Shown in pieces: positions 48,284 to 58,179 of a DNA stretch of 64,000 bases. This DNA comes from Psychrobacter sanguinis (GTDB taxonomy: Bacteria; Pseudomonadota; Gammaproteobacteria; Pseudomonadales; Moraxellaceae). Numbering within the stretch: the stretch's first letter is position 1; each line of letters starts with the position of its first letter. The notes under the pieces were generated by a model that was not told where the DNA came from, made no database searches, and was given only the letters and a program-made list of their open reading frames with translations. The stretch covers positions 1,860,001 through 1,924,000 of the forward strand of contig NZ_CP085990.1 of NCBI RefSeq assembly GCF_020736705.1, in the 5' to 3' direction. Made by a program: the position numbers and the translations under genes.

Positions 48284-49285
48284 TTAAGGTTTTAAATCAA
48301 ACACCCCTAACTCAGGCACCAATTCAAGAGAACGCAAACGTGCCTGTTGGTCGTAGATATTGGCAGTGACCATTAGCTCATCAGGCTTGTGCTCTTCAAT
48401 AAAGTGCTCTAATAGAGGACGGACGCGTCCAACGCTACCGACGAATGAGACTGCTAACGCATCTTCAACCATAGCTTGCTCTGGGGCACTCCAGATACCT
48501 TCCATAGACTCTACAGGAGCAGGTACCTGTCCTCGACCACCGCGACGTAAACGAACAAAACTTTGCTGCGCAGAGGTAAAGTGATAACGCGCGGTTTGCT
48601 CATCATCCGCCAATAACATATTGGCCGCTAACATCACATAAGGCTTATCTAGATAAGGTGAGGGTTCAAAGTTTTCACGATAAGTGGCAATAGCTTGGGT
48701 CATCATGCGTGGTGCAAAATGTGAGGCAAAAGAGTAAGGAAGCCCCAGTTTCGCTGCTAAGGTGGCGCCAAATAATGAAGAGCCTAGAATCCAGATAGGC
48801 ACATTACTGTGTGCACCTGGGAAAGCTTGAACTGGACTATCGTCTGAATCTTTGCCTAGGAAGAATAAAAGCTCCTGCACATCTTGCGGGAAACGGTCCG
48901 CATCATGCATCTGACGACGCAGTGCTCTAAAGGTAGCACCATCGGTACCGGGTGCACGGCCTAACCCTAAATCAATACGGTCACCGTACAAAGCCTGCAA
49001 GGTGCCAAATTGTTCAGCAACTACCAAAGGGGCATGGTTGGGTAGCATAACCCCGCCTGAGCCAATGCGAATGTTGTCAGTTTTGGCACCAATGTGCGCT
49101 AACAGGACTGAAGTTGCGGCACTGGCAATACCTGGCATATTATGGTGTTCTGCCATCCAGTAACGGTTCAAACCAACAGCTTCGGCTTTTTGTGCCATCT
49201 TAACAGTATAAGAGGCACCTTGAGAGGTGGTTTGGCCCTCAGGAACGGGGGCAAGGTCTAAAAAGGAAAGAGGTATAGAAGTCAT
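48284..49285 (-). CDS. LLM-class (luciferase-like) flavin-dependent oxidoreductase
   Basis: 333 residues in the TIM-barrel luciferase-like monooxygenase family. Landmarks: N-terminal [46 protein letters not shown] and the glycine-rich [15 protein letters not shown] typical YSFASHFAP segment follows. It probably uses FMNH2 or reduced flavin with oxygen, and the substrate is unknown. It stands alone between two terminators. Confidence 0.92.
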   Translation of the reverse strand: MTSIPLSFLDLAPVPEGQTTSQGASYTVKMAQKAEAVGLNRYWMAEHHNMPGIASAATSVLLAHIGAKTDNIRIGSGGVMLPNHAPLVVAEQFGTLQALYGDRIDLGLGRAPGTDGATFRALRRQMHDADRFPQDVQELLFFLGKDSDDSPVQAFPGAHSNVPIWILGSSLFGATLAAKLGLPYSFASHFAPRMMTQAIATYRENFEPSPYLDKPYVMLAANMLLADDEQTARYHFTSAQQSFVRLRRGGRGQVPAPVESMEGIWSAPEQAMVEDALAVSFVGSVGRVRPLLEHFIEEHKPDELMVTANIYDQQARLRSLELVPELGVFDLKP

Positions 49286-49496
49286 AATGTATCCACTAAT
49301 TGTTGTCAGTTATTTTTAAGGGCTTTTTGAGGGTTATTTTCAAAATTTAATTTTGCCGATTGTTTTAATAGTTGTTTTTGATAGCTATTTTTAACAATTC
49401 TGTACCTAATGATATGACCCTTAGTGGCTAAGGTTTCAAGTAAATATCGATGATTTTAATAAATCATAACAATCTATAAAACGGCACAACCCATTC

Positions 49497-49527
49497 AAAA
49501 AAAGGTGCCCTAAGGCACCTTTTTTTA
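49497..49527. terminator. Terminator downstream of the PQQ dehydrogenase gene
   Basis: GGTGCC/GGCACC hairpin with CTAA loop and A/T runs on both sides. It lies 40 bp after the stop of the minus-strand PQQ dehydrogenase. Confidence 0.85.
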
Positions 49528-49566
49528 TTGGAGTGGTAATGATTTCACTACTAAGAATGAGCCGTA

Positions 49567-52116
49567 TTATTTGGCAAGTTTATAAGCAATAACATAATCG
49601 CCAATTTCAGTGCCCACTGAGCCATGACCACCTGCGACAAGCACCACCATCTGCTCACCTTTAGAGTTTAGATAAGTCATCGGGGTTGCTTGCCCGCCTG
49701 CAGGAATACGCTGATTCCATAAGACGTCGCCGGTTTTTAAGTCATAAGCTCTAAAGTTATTTTCAGTCGCTGCTGATAAGAAAGCGACGCCTCCTTTGGT
49801 GATGATAGGACCACCAATACCCGGCACGCCTAGTTCAAACTTCAAGGGCAGAGGTGATAAGTCTTGTACCGTACCATTCTTACGCTGATAGGCAATTTCG
49901 CCAGTACTTAAATTAGCTGCTGCTATCGTACCCCAAGGTGGCTGCTGACAAGGAACGCCTAAAGGAGATAAAAATGGTCCCATTTCCACTGCATAGTCTG
50001 CACCTTCATTAGCATTAACCCCTTGTTCACCTTTGTTGGTTTCGACATCACCCAAGCTGTCTTTAGGAATAAGCTTTGAGGTGAATGCCAAATAAGTTGG
50101 CATACCAAACATAACGCCATTTTCAGGATCAACCGCTAAGCTGCCCCAGTTAAAGGTACCGAAGTTACCAGGATATACCAGTGTACCTTGAGTAGAAGGT
50201 GGGGTATATCTACCCTCATAATTGAGTTTATTAAATTCAATACGGCACATCATCTGATCTAGAAGACTGGCGCCCCACATGTCTTTTTCAGTGAGCGGCT
50301 TAGGCTCAAAGCTCAAAGCAGAGTAAGGTTGGGTTGGTGAAGCATGCTCGCCTTTGATCAAATGGTTCTGCGAGGCAGGACGTTCTTTGATAGGCAGAAT
50401 AGGCTTACCAGTAGCGCGGTTCAACACATAAACATCACCCTGTTTGGTCGGTACCACAAGTGCTGGCTCAACACCTTTGTCTGTTTTTAGATCAATTAAG
50501 CTTGGCTGTGCCGGAGTATCCATGTCCCATAAGTCATGGTGAACAAATTGCTGTACCCAGCGTGCTTGGCCTGTTTTTAAATCTAAAGCTACCACCGATG
50601 TGGCATATTTTTCTTCTGCAGGTGAGCGGTATACTCCCAATTGGTCTGGGGTACGGTTGCCCATGGGGAAATATGCTAAGCCTAATTTTTCATCGGCACT
50701 GGCAATCGCCCAAGAGTTGGGTGAGCTAGTTTTGTAAGTTTGATTTGGATCGTTAATATCTAAAGGCTTAGTGTCTTCAGGATTGCCTGCATCCCAGTTC
50801 CACATAAGTTGCCCAGTATTCACGTCATAAGCACGAATGACCCCAGAAGGAGAGTTAATGTCATAGTTATCATTGACCGCTCCCGCTACAATAATTACGT
50901 CACTTGCCACAATAGGTGGAGAAGTAGAGTAGTAATAACCGGCCTGTTTAAAGGGCATATTGTGCATTAAATCGATCGCACCCTCGTTACCGAAATCTTG
51001 ACAACGCTGTCCTGTTTCAGGGTTAAGCGCATACAATTTAGCATCTGAGGTAGGAATGAATATTTTTGCATCACACTGAGTGGTTGCTTTTGTGAAGGTA
51101 TTGCCTTCAACTTTTTGGGCTTTAATATCGGTAGTAATACTGGTCTGAGGGTTGGTACCGGCATAAAAAGAGACACCACGGCACGTTTGATGTTGACGTT
51201 GTAAGTTCTCGCCTACTTTAGGGTCGAATTTCCATAAGGCCTCGCCCGTATCGGCATCCAAAGCCAACGCCCAGTTATGAGGGGTACACATATACAGTGC
51301 ATTACCTAGTTTCAAAGGAGTCGCCTGATAGGTGGTTTCCCCAACATCGTTAGGGCCCTTAACATCTCCGGTCTGAATTTGCCACGCCACTTCTAAGTTT
51401 TTGACATTGTCAGTATTAATTTGAGTCAAGGGTGAGTAGCGTTGGCCATAATCAGTACGTCCATAAGCACTCCATTCACCCTCTGGAGTTTGTTGACCGT
51501 TCGATAAAGGATCTCCCAGATTAGCAGGGGTAGCAGAGTCACCTTTTAAATCTAGGACACCGAGTTTATCAGTCGCATTATTTGCCATACTACCAAAGGA
51601 CACCGCTGCACCGGCCACCACACTGGCCAATAAGGCCCAGTAATAGGCTGATTTTTTTGGACCCTCATTATGTTCGCCTTCATTAGCAGAAGGTAAGTCT
51701 GCTGTTGCTTGCGGTGAAGAGGTATTTAAAGGGGTATTTGAAGTAATGCCTGAAGCGTTATGTAAAGTATTATTAGAAGGCCCAGTTAATACTTTGATTT
51801 TTTGAGTACCCATCTTTCTGGCCACCCAAGGCAATAGCATCAATAGACCGAAAATTAATGGGAAGCCTAGGCGAGTTGCTAATGCCCACCAATAGAATCC
51901 AGATTCCCATACTGCCCAGATAACCGAGCCTATAATAAAAATGCTATATAGGGCATAGGCCAACCATTGGCGTTTAAGCAGTAACCAAGCAGAGGCCAGC
52001 ATCAATACACCGGCGACCACATAGTAAGGACTGCCCCCCAAATAAAGTAAGTAACCGCCACCTATAACTAGCGGTAGTGCAAATAAGCACATGATAATGG
52101 ATAGAAATTTTTGCAT
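49567..52116 (-). CDS. gcd: Membrane-bound PQQ-dependent glucose/quinate-type dehydrogenase
   Basis: 849 residues. About five hydrophobic segments occupy residues 1-100, followed by a Ser/Asn-rich insert of about 60 residues, another hydrophobic segment and then an eight-bladed PQQ quinoprotein domain. Seen motifs: EWSAYGRTDYGQRYSPLTQI, CRGVSFYAG, PIVASDVIIVAG, DLWDMDTPAQP and the tryptophan-docking repeats. It oxidises an aldose or a hydroxylated acid in the periplasm, passing electrons to ubiquinone. Glucose versus quinate/shikimate cannot be settled from sequence alone, so the symbol is tentative. PQQ synthesis genes are not in this window. Confidence 0.85.
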   Translation of the reverse strand: MQKFLSIIMCLFALPLVIGGGYLLYLGGSPYYVVAGVLMLASAWLLLKRQWLAYALYSIFIIGSVIWAVWESGFYWWALATRLGFPLIFGLLMLLPWVARKMGTQKIKVLTGPSNNTLHNASGITSNTPLNTSSPQATADLPSANEGEHNEGPKKSAYYWALLASVVAGAAVSFGSMANNATDKLGVLDLKGDSATPANLGDPLSNGQQTPEGEWSAYGRTDYGQRYSPLTQINTDNVKNLEVAWQIQTGDVKGPNDVGETTYQATPLKLGNALYMCTPHNWALALDADTGEALWKFDPKVGENLQRQHQTCRGVSFYAGTNPQTSITTDIKAQKVEGNTFTKATTQCDAKIFIPTSDAKLYALNPETGQRCQDFGNEGAIDLMHNMPFKQAGYYYSTSPPIVASDVIIVAGAVNDNYDINSPSGVIRAYDVNTGQLMWNWDAGNPEDTKPLDINDPNQTYKTSSPNSWAIASADEKLGLAYFPMGNRTPDQLGVYRSPAEEKYATSVVALDLKTGQARWVQQFVHHDLWDMDTPAQPSLIDLKTDKGVEPALVVPTKQGDVYVLNRATGKPILPIKERPASQNHLIKGEHASPTQPYSALSFEPKPLTEKDMWGASLLDQMMCRIEFNKLNYEGRYTPPSTQGTLVYPGNFGTFNWGSLAVDPENGVMFGMPTYLAFTSKLIPKDSLGDVETNKGEQGVNANEGADYAVEMGPFLSPLGVPCQQPPWGTIAAANLSTGEIAYQRKNGTVQDLSPLPLKFELGVPGIGGPIITKGGVAFLSAATENNFRAYDLKTGDVLWNQRIPAGGQATPMTYLNSKGEQMVVLVAGGHGSVGTEIGDYVIAYKLAK

Positions 52117-52581
52117 AAGAGGACATTCCTTATGGTATTAAGCCAATGGATAAGGTCACACAACGGCTATCATTAGCAAAAATAAAAACCGACCTTAAAA
52201 AATAGACTTCAAGAAATCTTGATAACAAGGCCGTTGTTTTTTGAATATTTTAGTGAGTTGTTTTTAATTAAAGTGCTTAATTTGAGTGCTTGATTTAACG
52301 TTTAATCTAGGAAGATTGATTGTTCTATGTAGGAGTGGTTTTAAGTAAATGAATAACCAGCAAGTTTAAGTAAATAACAAGCAGGGTGTTTGTTATAGAC
52401 AATAATAGTGAGGTAACAAAGCAGACAAATTAATGTGTATTCTAGACTATTTTAGTAGGATATGACGAGTGATTATGATCGGCTGCTTACAAAAACTAAA
52501 AAAAACTCTTGCGGTGAGCAAGAGTTTTTTAAATCTATACCAAACTTTGGAGGTAGCACTGCTATAGGCAATGAGAGACTT
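52117..52581. other. Non-coding region between the PQQ dehydrogenase and the LysR gene
   Basis: A stretch of about 460 bp containing a bidirectional hairpin terminator (52500-52531) and an AT-rich promoter area for the PQQ dehydrogenase. A short plus-strand frame at 52462-52707 is not credible because its second half is the reverse of the LysR gene. Confidence 0.5.
52500..52531 (-). terminator. Terminator of the CysB-like regulator
   Basis: AACTCTTGC pairs with GCAAGAGTT and has A-run and T-run flanks. It is 50 bp past the stop of the minus-strand LysR gene, and works in both directions by sequence. Confidence 0.8.
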
Positions 52582-53511
52582 CTAGTTGCCGAATTGTTGT
52601 TGGCAAAGTTTGATGAATGCTTTACCAAAGTGACGAATTTCAGCGTCATCACGCACTGCAATCCAACTGGTAAAACGGCCGAAGTGATCTACCGGAATAG
52701 CGGTTAAGTTTTGATAATGACCCGGCTCAAAAGCCATTTCAGCGATAATCCCCACTCCCAGACCAGCACCAACATAGGTGCTAATCACGTCAGCATCAAG
52801 CGCTGCTAATACAATTTCTGGCTCAAGTCCAGCTTCATGGAATGTTTGGTCAATAGCACCACGACCAGTAAAGCCACCATGGTAGGTAACTAGCGGATAG
52901 CTGGCTAGCGTAGGGAGGTCGATACTCTCAAGTCCAGCAAGCTCATGGTCTTTGGGCACGATAACTCGGTGTGACCAATCATAATATCGATAGCAACGTA
53001 GATAAGAGTTTTGCAATAAAGCTTCTGTGGCAATACCTATATCCGCTTGACCGCGAATCACCATGTTGGCAATGGTTTGGGGATCGGCTTGCTGTAGCAC
53101 CAGCTGTACTTTTGGAAACTGCTCTTTGAACTTTTTAATAATCTCTGGCAATACATAGCGGGCCTGAGTATGGGTAGTCGCTAACGTTAAGGTTCCGGTT
53201 TGAGGATTGTTGTAATCCAGACTGATATTTTCGATGGTACGAATTTCAGTAAAAATCGACTCAATATGAGGCAGCAATGCTTCGCCTACAGGGGTTAAAC
53301 CCGTAAGACGTTTGCCTTGACGAACGAATACTTCAGCTTTGAGTTGATTCTCTAACGCTGAAATATGTTTTGATAAGCTTGATTGGCTGGTATGTAACAC
53401 TTGAGCAGCTTGGCTTAGATTATAGCCATTAATCACGGTATGCCAAACGGTCTCTAACTGTTTGAGTTGAATCTGTAAGTGTCTTTGGTTGACGACGACA
53501 TCAATTGCCAT
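52582..53511 (-). CDS. LysR-family regulator, CysB-like
   Basis: 309 residues with an N-terminal winged helix-turn-helix (LSQAAQVLHTSQSSLSKHISALE) and a substrate-binding domain with CysB-like marks (TTHTQARYVLP, DIGIATEAL). CysB-type regulators sense O-acetylserine or sulfur compounds and control sulfate assimilation genes. I chose ATG 53511 because AGGA lies about 8 bp upstream; a GTG at 53529 is in frame. No cys genes are nearby, so it acts in trans. Whether it is CysB itself or a Cbl-like relative is not clear. Confidence 0.88.
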   Translation of the reverse strand: MAIDVVVNQRHLQIQLKQLETVWHTVINGYNLSQAAQVLHTSQSSLSKHISALENQLKAEVFVRQGKRLTGLTPVGEALLPHIESIFTEIRTIENISLDYNNPQTGTLTLATTHTQARYVLPEIIKKFKEQFPKVQLVLQQADPQTIANMVIRGQADIGIATEALLQNSYLRCYRYYDWSHRVIVPKDHELAGLESIDLPTLASYPLVTYHGGFTGRGAIDQTFHEAGLEPEIVLAALDADVISTYVGAGLGVGIIAEMAFEPGHYQNLTAIPVDHFGRFTSWIAVRDDAEIRHFGKAFIKLCQQQFGN

Positions 53512-53793
53512 AAATGTATCCTGTATCACTTGTGCTTAATACATACTCAATAAATTGTAGGTGCCTAAAATATGGGCTTATTATAAAGCAGAAGTGTGGG
53601 GTAAGTAGCGGGTCATTATAAAAGGGGTTAAGCGGGTTAATCCGAACATTATACCGTTATTTAGTGAGATATCACTATTTTCAACATATTTGAAAAATTA
53701 GGGAATTGTACGCTTGATACGATACGGCTAGTCAATTATCTCATTCTAAAGTAACATAACGGTTTTTCCGATATTTATAATGATAGGTCTACT

Positions 53794-55692
53794 ATGTCTG
53801 TATCGACCCCAACTCATAAAGATGGCTCAAAATCTGAGCTAACTGCCCCTCCCAAAAAATCATGGATTGATTCTTTAAGAGCATTTAAAGACCTTCGGGT
53901 ACTTATTATGTTCTTTTTAGGCTTTGCAGCTGGTCTGCCTATTATGCTTATTTTCTCAAGCTTAGGACTGTGGCTGAATGAGGCAGGCGTAGATCTTAGT
54001 ATTATCACCATGTTTAGTTGGGCAGGCCTCGGCTATGCCTTTAAATTTATCTGGGCACCTCTCATTGATGCCATCCCTGTTCCTATATTAACCAAATGGC
54101 TAGGACGTAGACGGGCGTGGATGGTAGTAGCACAGCTACTTATCATCTTGGCCATTTATCTGATGGCAAGTGTCAACCCTGCCGAGCTCAATGTGTTACA
54201 TCTTATGGCAGCAGGGTCTGTGCTTTTAGGGTTTTCGGCGGCCACTCAAGATATTGTGATTGATGCATATCGTATTGAGTTGGCACCACCAGAGATGCAG
54301 CCGGTACTGTCTTCAATCTATGTCACCGGCTATCGCATTGGTATGATTGTCGCCGGTGCAGGGTCATTGTATTTGGCCGTATACTTTGGCTCTACTGAAA
54401 ATGCCTATAGTTATGAAGCATGGCGTAATACCTATTATGTGATGGCAGTGATTATGACCTTGCCTTTATTAACCACTTTTGCCGGTTACGAGCCAACGGC
54501 TGAGATTTTGCAGGTTAAGAAGCAACAGCTGAATTTAAAGCTTTTTTCTATATATTCCGCTATTTTGTTGGTGCCCGGTACCGTAATTGGTCTGCCATAT
54601 TTAGTAGAAACCTTATATAACCGATTATCAGGCAGTAGCATTGTCATCGTTCCTGAAGCCGTTTATCCGATACTAAACAATTATTTTGCGGTGACAATCG
54701 GTATTGCACCCTTTTTATTACTGTTCTTCTTGATAAACCAGCCGAAAATCATCAATAAAGCGCCTACAGTGACCGAATCTAAGAATGATTACCTCAGGTT
54801 GGTGTTGGTGTTTGTGCTGTCGGTGGCCATATTTATTGCAGGTTTTAATCTTCTTGGTAAAGTACTTCCAGAATTTGAAGATGCATTAGCGGCATTTTTA
54901 ATCGCCACAGTTCGCCTATTAGCAAGTTTGGGCTTGGCAATTATCAGCGGTTTATTATTGGTCAAAGTAGGTTTGGTCAAAAAAGAGGTAGCAATGGCGA
55001 CTTGGATCAATCCTATTTTGGATTTCTTCCGTCGTTATGGCAAAAAAGCACTGCTACTTTTGGCATTAATAGGCTTGTACCGTATTTCAGATATCGTCGC
55101 AGGCGTTATCTCAAACGTCTTTTATCAAGAAATGGGCTTTGATAAAACTCAAATCGCCGATGCAGTGAAGTTGGTTGGGGTCATTATGGCCATAGTAGGC
55201 GGCTTCTTAGGCGGCATGCTGGCGCAAAGAATGCGTATTATGCAGGTAATGATGCTTGGGGCTATCTTAGCGTCTTCTACCAACTTGTTATTTATCTTGC
55301 TGACTTATCATCAAGGCAGTGTCGAGTACATGTACTTCGCGGTAATTGTCGATAACCTAGCATCAGGCTTTGCAAGTATGGTGTTTATTGCCTTCTTATC
55401 TGCTTTAACTTCCATTAAATTTACCGCGGTTCAGTATGCGATTTTCTCCTCTATCATGACTTTGATTCCTAAAGTTATCGGTGGCTACTCAGGCTCTATC
55501 GTAGAAGCTACCAGCTGGCCATTTTTCTTTACCTTTACCTTCGTGATTGGTATTCCTATTTTAGTACTGATTTATTTGGTAGATAAATATATTGTCATTG
55601 GCGGTAATGATGACATTTATGGCGATGATGTGGCGGCAAGTCAGCTAGGTATTGACGATGCTGTCAACACTCAGCCTGAAAGCAAGAAATAA
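53794..55692 (+). CDS. AmpG-like muropeptide permease (MFS)
   Basis: 632 residues with about 14 membrane segments. The first half shows the MFS/AmpG segment MFFLGFAAGLPIMLIFSSLG, FSWAGLGYAFKFIWAPLIDA and GFSAATQDIVIDAYRIE. AmpG imports anhydromuropeptides from the periplasm for peptidoglycan recycling. The insert in the middle is long, and the C-terminal 45 residues are polar. The gene ends 17 bp before prmC, so the two may be one operon. AmpC/AmpR are not in the window. Confidence 0.85.
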   Translation: MSVSTPTHKDGSKSELTAPPKKSWIDSLRAFKDLRVLIMFFLGFAAGLPIMLIFSSLGLWLNEAGVDLSIITMFSWAGLGYAFKFIWAPLIDAIPVPILTKWLGRRRAWMVVAQLLIILAIYLMASVNPAELNVLHLMAAGSVLLGFSAATQDIVIDAYRIELAPPEMQPVLSSIYVTGYRIGMIVAGAGSLYLAVYFGSTENAYSYEAWRNTYYVMAVIMTLPLLTTFAGYEPTAEILQVKKQQLNLKLFSIYSAILLVPGTVIGLPYLVETLYNRLSGSSIVIVPEAVYPILNNYFAVTIGIAPFLLLFFLINQPKIINKAPTVTESKNDYLRLVLVFVLSVAIFIAGFNLLGKVLPEFEDALAAFLIATVRLLASLGLAIISGLLLVKVGLVKKEVAMATWINPILDFFRRYGKKALLLLALIGLYRISDIVAGVISNVFYQEMGFDKTQIADAVKLVGVIMAIVGGFLGGMLAQRMRIMQVMMLGAILASSTNLLFILLTYHQGSVEYMYFAVIVDNLASGFASMVFIAFLSALTSIKFTAVQYAIFSSIMTLIPKVIGGYSGSIVEATSWPFFFTFTFVIGIPILVLIYLVDKYIVIGGNDDIYGDDVAASQLGIDDAVNTQPESKK

Positions 55693-55709
55693 CACAAGGT
55701 AGGGTATCA

Positions 55710-56612
55710 ATGAGCGCGCAGCAGCGAGTGAGCGTCAGCCAAATTAAAAAAAATGACTACGGTGATTTGCCTGCGCACTGGGTATGTGACTGGCTGTTGC
55801 ATATATTACAAAAACCACCGTCATTTTTGATTACTGATGGCAATTATCAGTTAACTGACGCTGAACAAGCGCAGTTTAATACCGGCATTGCTCAGATGCA
55901 GGCTGGCAAGCCGTTGGCCTATTTGACCGGTAAGCAAGCGTTTTGGTCGCTAGAATTTGAGGTGAATGAGCACACTTTGATTCCAAGGCCAGATACTGAG
56001 GTTTTAGTAGAGCAAGTGCTAGACTGGATTAGCCAGCGTAAAAATAGTCTAAGTGTTTTGAATAACGAACCGATTGTGGCACCTTATCAACTGTTAGATT
56101 TGGGTACAGGGTCGGGGTGCATTGCGATTAGTTTGGCTCATGAGTTGGCTACTATTTATCCCAAACAGTGGCAGGTAACTGCGCTTGATTTTTCAACTGA
56201 AGCATTAGCGGTGGCCAAACGTAATGCTCAGCTTAATAGAGTTAGTAATATAGAGTTTCTACACAGTGATTGGTTTTCAGTATTTCAGGACTCTGAGGAT
56301 ACTGACAAACCACTGTTCGATGTTATCGTCTCTAACCCTCCTTATATCGTCGATAATGACCATCACCTAGATAAACTTAAAGCTGAGCCACTATCAGCCT
56401 TAGTTGCACCAGACAATGGGCTAGGGGATATCAAACAGATTGCCGAGCAAGCTAGAGATTATTTAGCCCGTGGTGGCCTATTGGCGGTTGAACATGGTTA
56501 TGATCAAGGTGAATTGGTACGCCAAATGTTCACTGATTTTGGTTATGATCAGGTAAAAACCATGAAAGATTACGGTGGTAATGATAGGGTTACTTGGGGT
56601 GTTTACGGTTAA
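55710..56612 (+). CDS. prmC: Peptide chain release factor N5-glutamine methyltransferase PrmC
   Basis: PrmC methylates the GGQ glutamine of release factors RF1 and RF2. 300 residues: an N-terminal helical domain, then PLAYLTGKQAFWSLEF, LIPRPDTEVLVE, the SAM-binding LLDLGTGSGCIAISLA and the catalytic VSNPPYI. The Asn/Pro/Pro/Tyr motif is intact. It usually neighbours prfA; here it follows the AmpG-like gene by 17 bp instead. Confidence 0.96.
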   Translation: MSAQQRVSVSQIKKNDYGDLPAHWVCDWLLHILQKPPSFLITDGNYQLTDAEQAQFNTGIAQMQAGKPLAYLTGKQAFWSLEFEVNEHTLIPRPDTEVLVEQVLDWISQRKNSLSVLNNEPIVAPYQLLDLGTGSGCIAISLAHELATIYPKQWQVTALDFSTEALAVAKRNAQLNRVSNIEFLHSDWFSVFQDSEDTDKPLFDVIVSNPPYIVDNDHHLDKLKAEPLSALVAPDNGLGDIKQIAEQARDYLARGGLLAVEHGYDQGELVRQMFTDFGYDQVKTMKDYGGNDRVTWGVYG

Positions 56613-56738
56613 CTCTTATAAAACTCCCTTTAATTACCTGAATAGCTTATTTTATATCTCAAAAAGGTAGTTTTCTTGCTTTGATATCGCCGATGTCGGC
56701 ATACTTTTCTACAAAGTAACTGTATAGGCAAGCAAGCG

Positions 56739-57194
56739 ATGAACGTCCTACCTTATATCATTATCAGTCTATTCGGCGGTGCGATTGTACCGCTGCAACT
56801 TGCGATGGTGAATGCTTTTCGAGAAAGTACTCAAGCTTCGCAAATTCAGTCTACTTTCTATTTATACCTTGGTGGCACTATTGCCTCATTAGCAATGTCC
56901 TACTTTATAAGTGGCGGCATTAAACCACCAGAAGTTGCTAACGCAAGTTGGTGGATGTGGTTACCAGGGTTTCTCGGCAGTCTTTATATCTTATTTATGT
57001 TTATTGCTGCGCCGAAGATTGGGTCGGGTAATACACTACTGTGGGTGTTTTTAGGGCAGATGTATTTTGCGCTAATTTTAAGTCAAACAGGTCTATTTGG
57101 ATTAGAAATTAAAAGAATTGACATCTATAAGATCTCAGGTCTTTTGCTTGTGACTTTAGGTGGCCTAGTAATGATTTATGGTGAGTCAAGATAA
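56739..57194 (+). CDS. YdcZ/DUF606-type small permease
   Basis: 151 residues with about five hydrophobic helices and DMT-superfamily features such as GGAIVPLQLAMVNAFRE and LGGLVMIYG. The substrate is unknown. It sits next to and converges on an AraC regulator, which may control it. Confidence 0.8.
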   Translation: MNVLPYIIISLFGGAIVPLQLAMVNAFRESTQASQIQSTFYLYLGGTIASLAMSYFISGGIKPPEVANASWWMWLPGFLGSLYILFMFIAAPKIGSGNTLLWVFLGQMYFALILSQTGLFGLEIKRIDIYKISGLLLVTLGGLVMIYGESR

Positions 57195-57236
57195 TAACCT
57201 GTGCTAGAAACATCGGCTTTATAAAAGAAACTTAAG

Positions 57237-58019
57237 CTAGGGTTTGATACGCATCTTATTAGGTGTCTGGTTGTACGTCGTTCTAAAACGCCTTATAAAT
57301 GCTGGTACGCTGCGATAGCCACATTGTTCGGCAATGATAGTGAGTGGTAAGTCTGTATTTAAGATAAGTCCTAGCGCTTTTTGCATACGTCTCTGAGTAA
57401 TGTAGTCATTTGGCAAGCATCCTAGCTGCTGCTTGAATACAACCTTAAATTGACTGGGACTGAGGCAGGCAGTATCTGCCAAAGATGCAATGCAGTGAGG
57501 GGCTGCAATATCTTGGTTTATCTCATTAATAACCTTGATAATCCGAGGATCTGGGCGGTTAGGCCTATCGATACAGCAAATGAGTTCGGTAAATAGTTCG
57601 AGCATAAGCGCCTCAATTGTAGTATTGCCCGCTGTCGTTAATTGCTTTTCGATAAACTGAATAAATAACAGTATTTTTTCATCAAGATAAAAGTGTAAAT
57701 CACTGTTTTGATAGCCATCAGTTTGATAAGTATCGTTGTTAGACTTAACGTTGTTTTGCAGTAAATCATTCAATTCGAATGTTTCCGGTAAGTTTATTAC
57801 TAGAAAACGAAAATTTTCTTGAGCTTTGAACTGATGAAAAGTATGGTTGGGTATAACAACCGCTTCACCATAATGGACGTTAAGCACCTCATTGTTCATT
57901 ATCATGTTGATAGTGCCAGTGAGAGGAATAGTGATTTGAGGATGACTGTGACTATGCCCTTTTGGCTGCTGACCATAGGTTCGAATAAATAAACGCTTAG
58001 GGTTAGGGATGTTATTCAT
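57237..58019 (-). CDS. AraC-family transcriptional regulator
   Basis: 260 residues with an N-terminal cupin-like effector domain (HSHSHPQITIPLTG, YGEAVVIPNHTFHQF) and a C-terminal pair of helix-turn-helix elements (CIASLADTACLSPSQFKVVFKQQ, then TIIAEQCGYRSVPAFIRRFR). It converges on the YdcZ-type permease gene; regulation of that gene is only an inference. Confidence 0.9.
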   Translation of the reverse strand: MNNIPNPKRLFIRTYGQQPKGHSHSHPQITIPLTGTINMIMNNEVLNVHYGEAVVIPNHTFHQFKAQENFRFLVINLPETFELNDLLQNNVKSNNDTYQTDGYQNSDLHFYLDEKILLFIQFIEKQLTTAGNTTIEALMLELFTELICCIDRPNRPDPRIIKVINEINQDIAAPHCIASLADTACLSPSQFKVVFKQQLGCLPNDYITQRRMQKALGLILNTDLPLTIIAEQCGYRSVPAFIRRFRTTYNQTPNKMRIKP

Positions 58020-58116
58020 GAAAAGCTTTCCATCGAATCATAGCAATGAGCCTAGAATACATTATTATTAAAATAAATATAATCGTACTAATGGCAGATA
58101 CAGTGATTACCAACCT

Positions 58117-58157
58117 AAAAAAGCCCCGCTAGATTACCTAGCGGGGCTTTTATTTTT
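58117..58157 (-). terminator. Terminator after rlmL
   Basis: AAAGCCCCGCTAG pairs with CTAGCGGGGCTTT, with T-runs on both strands. It follows the minus-strand rlmL stop by 25 bp. Confidence 0.9.
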
Positions 58158-58179
58158 AAATATCAGAACAAATAACTGC

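Noticed and set aside
52462..52707. Plus-strand open frame of 81 codons between the PQQ dehydrogenase and LysR genes
   Set aside because: It includes a terminator hairpin and runs antisense into the LysR gene, so it is not a credible gene.
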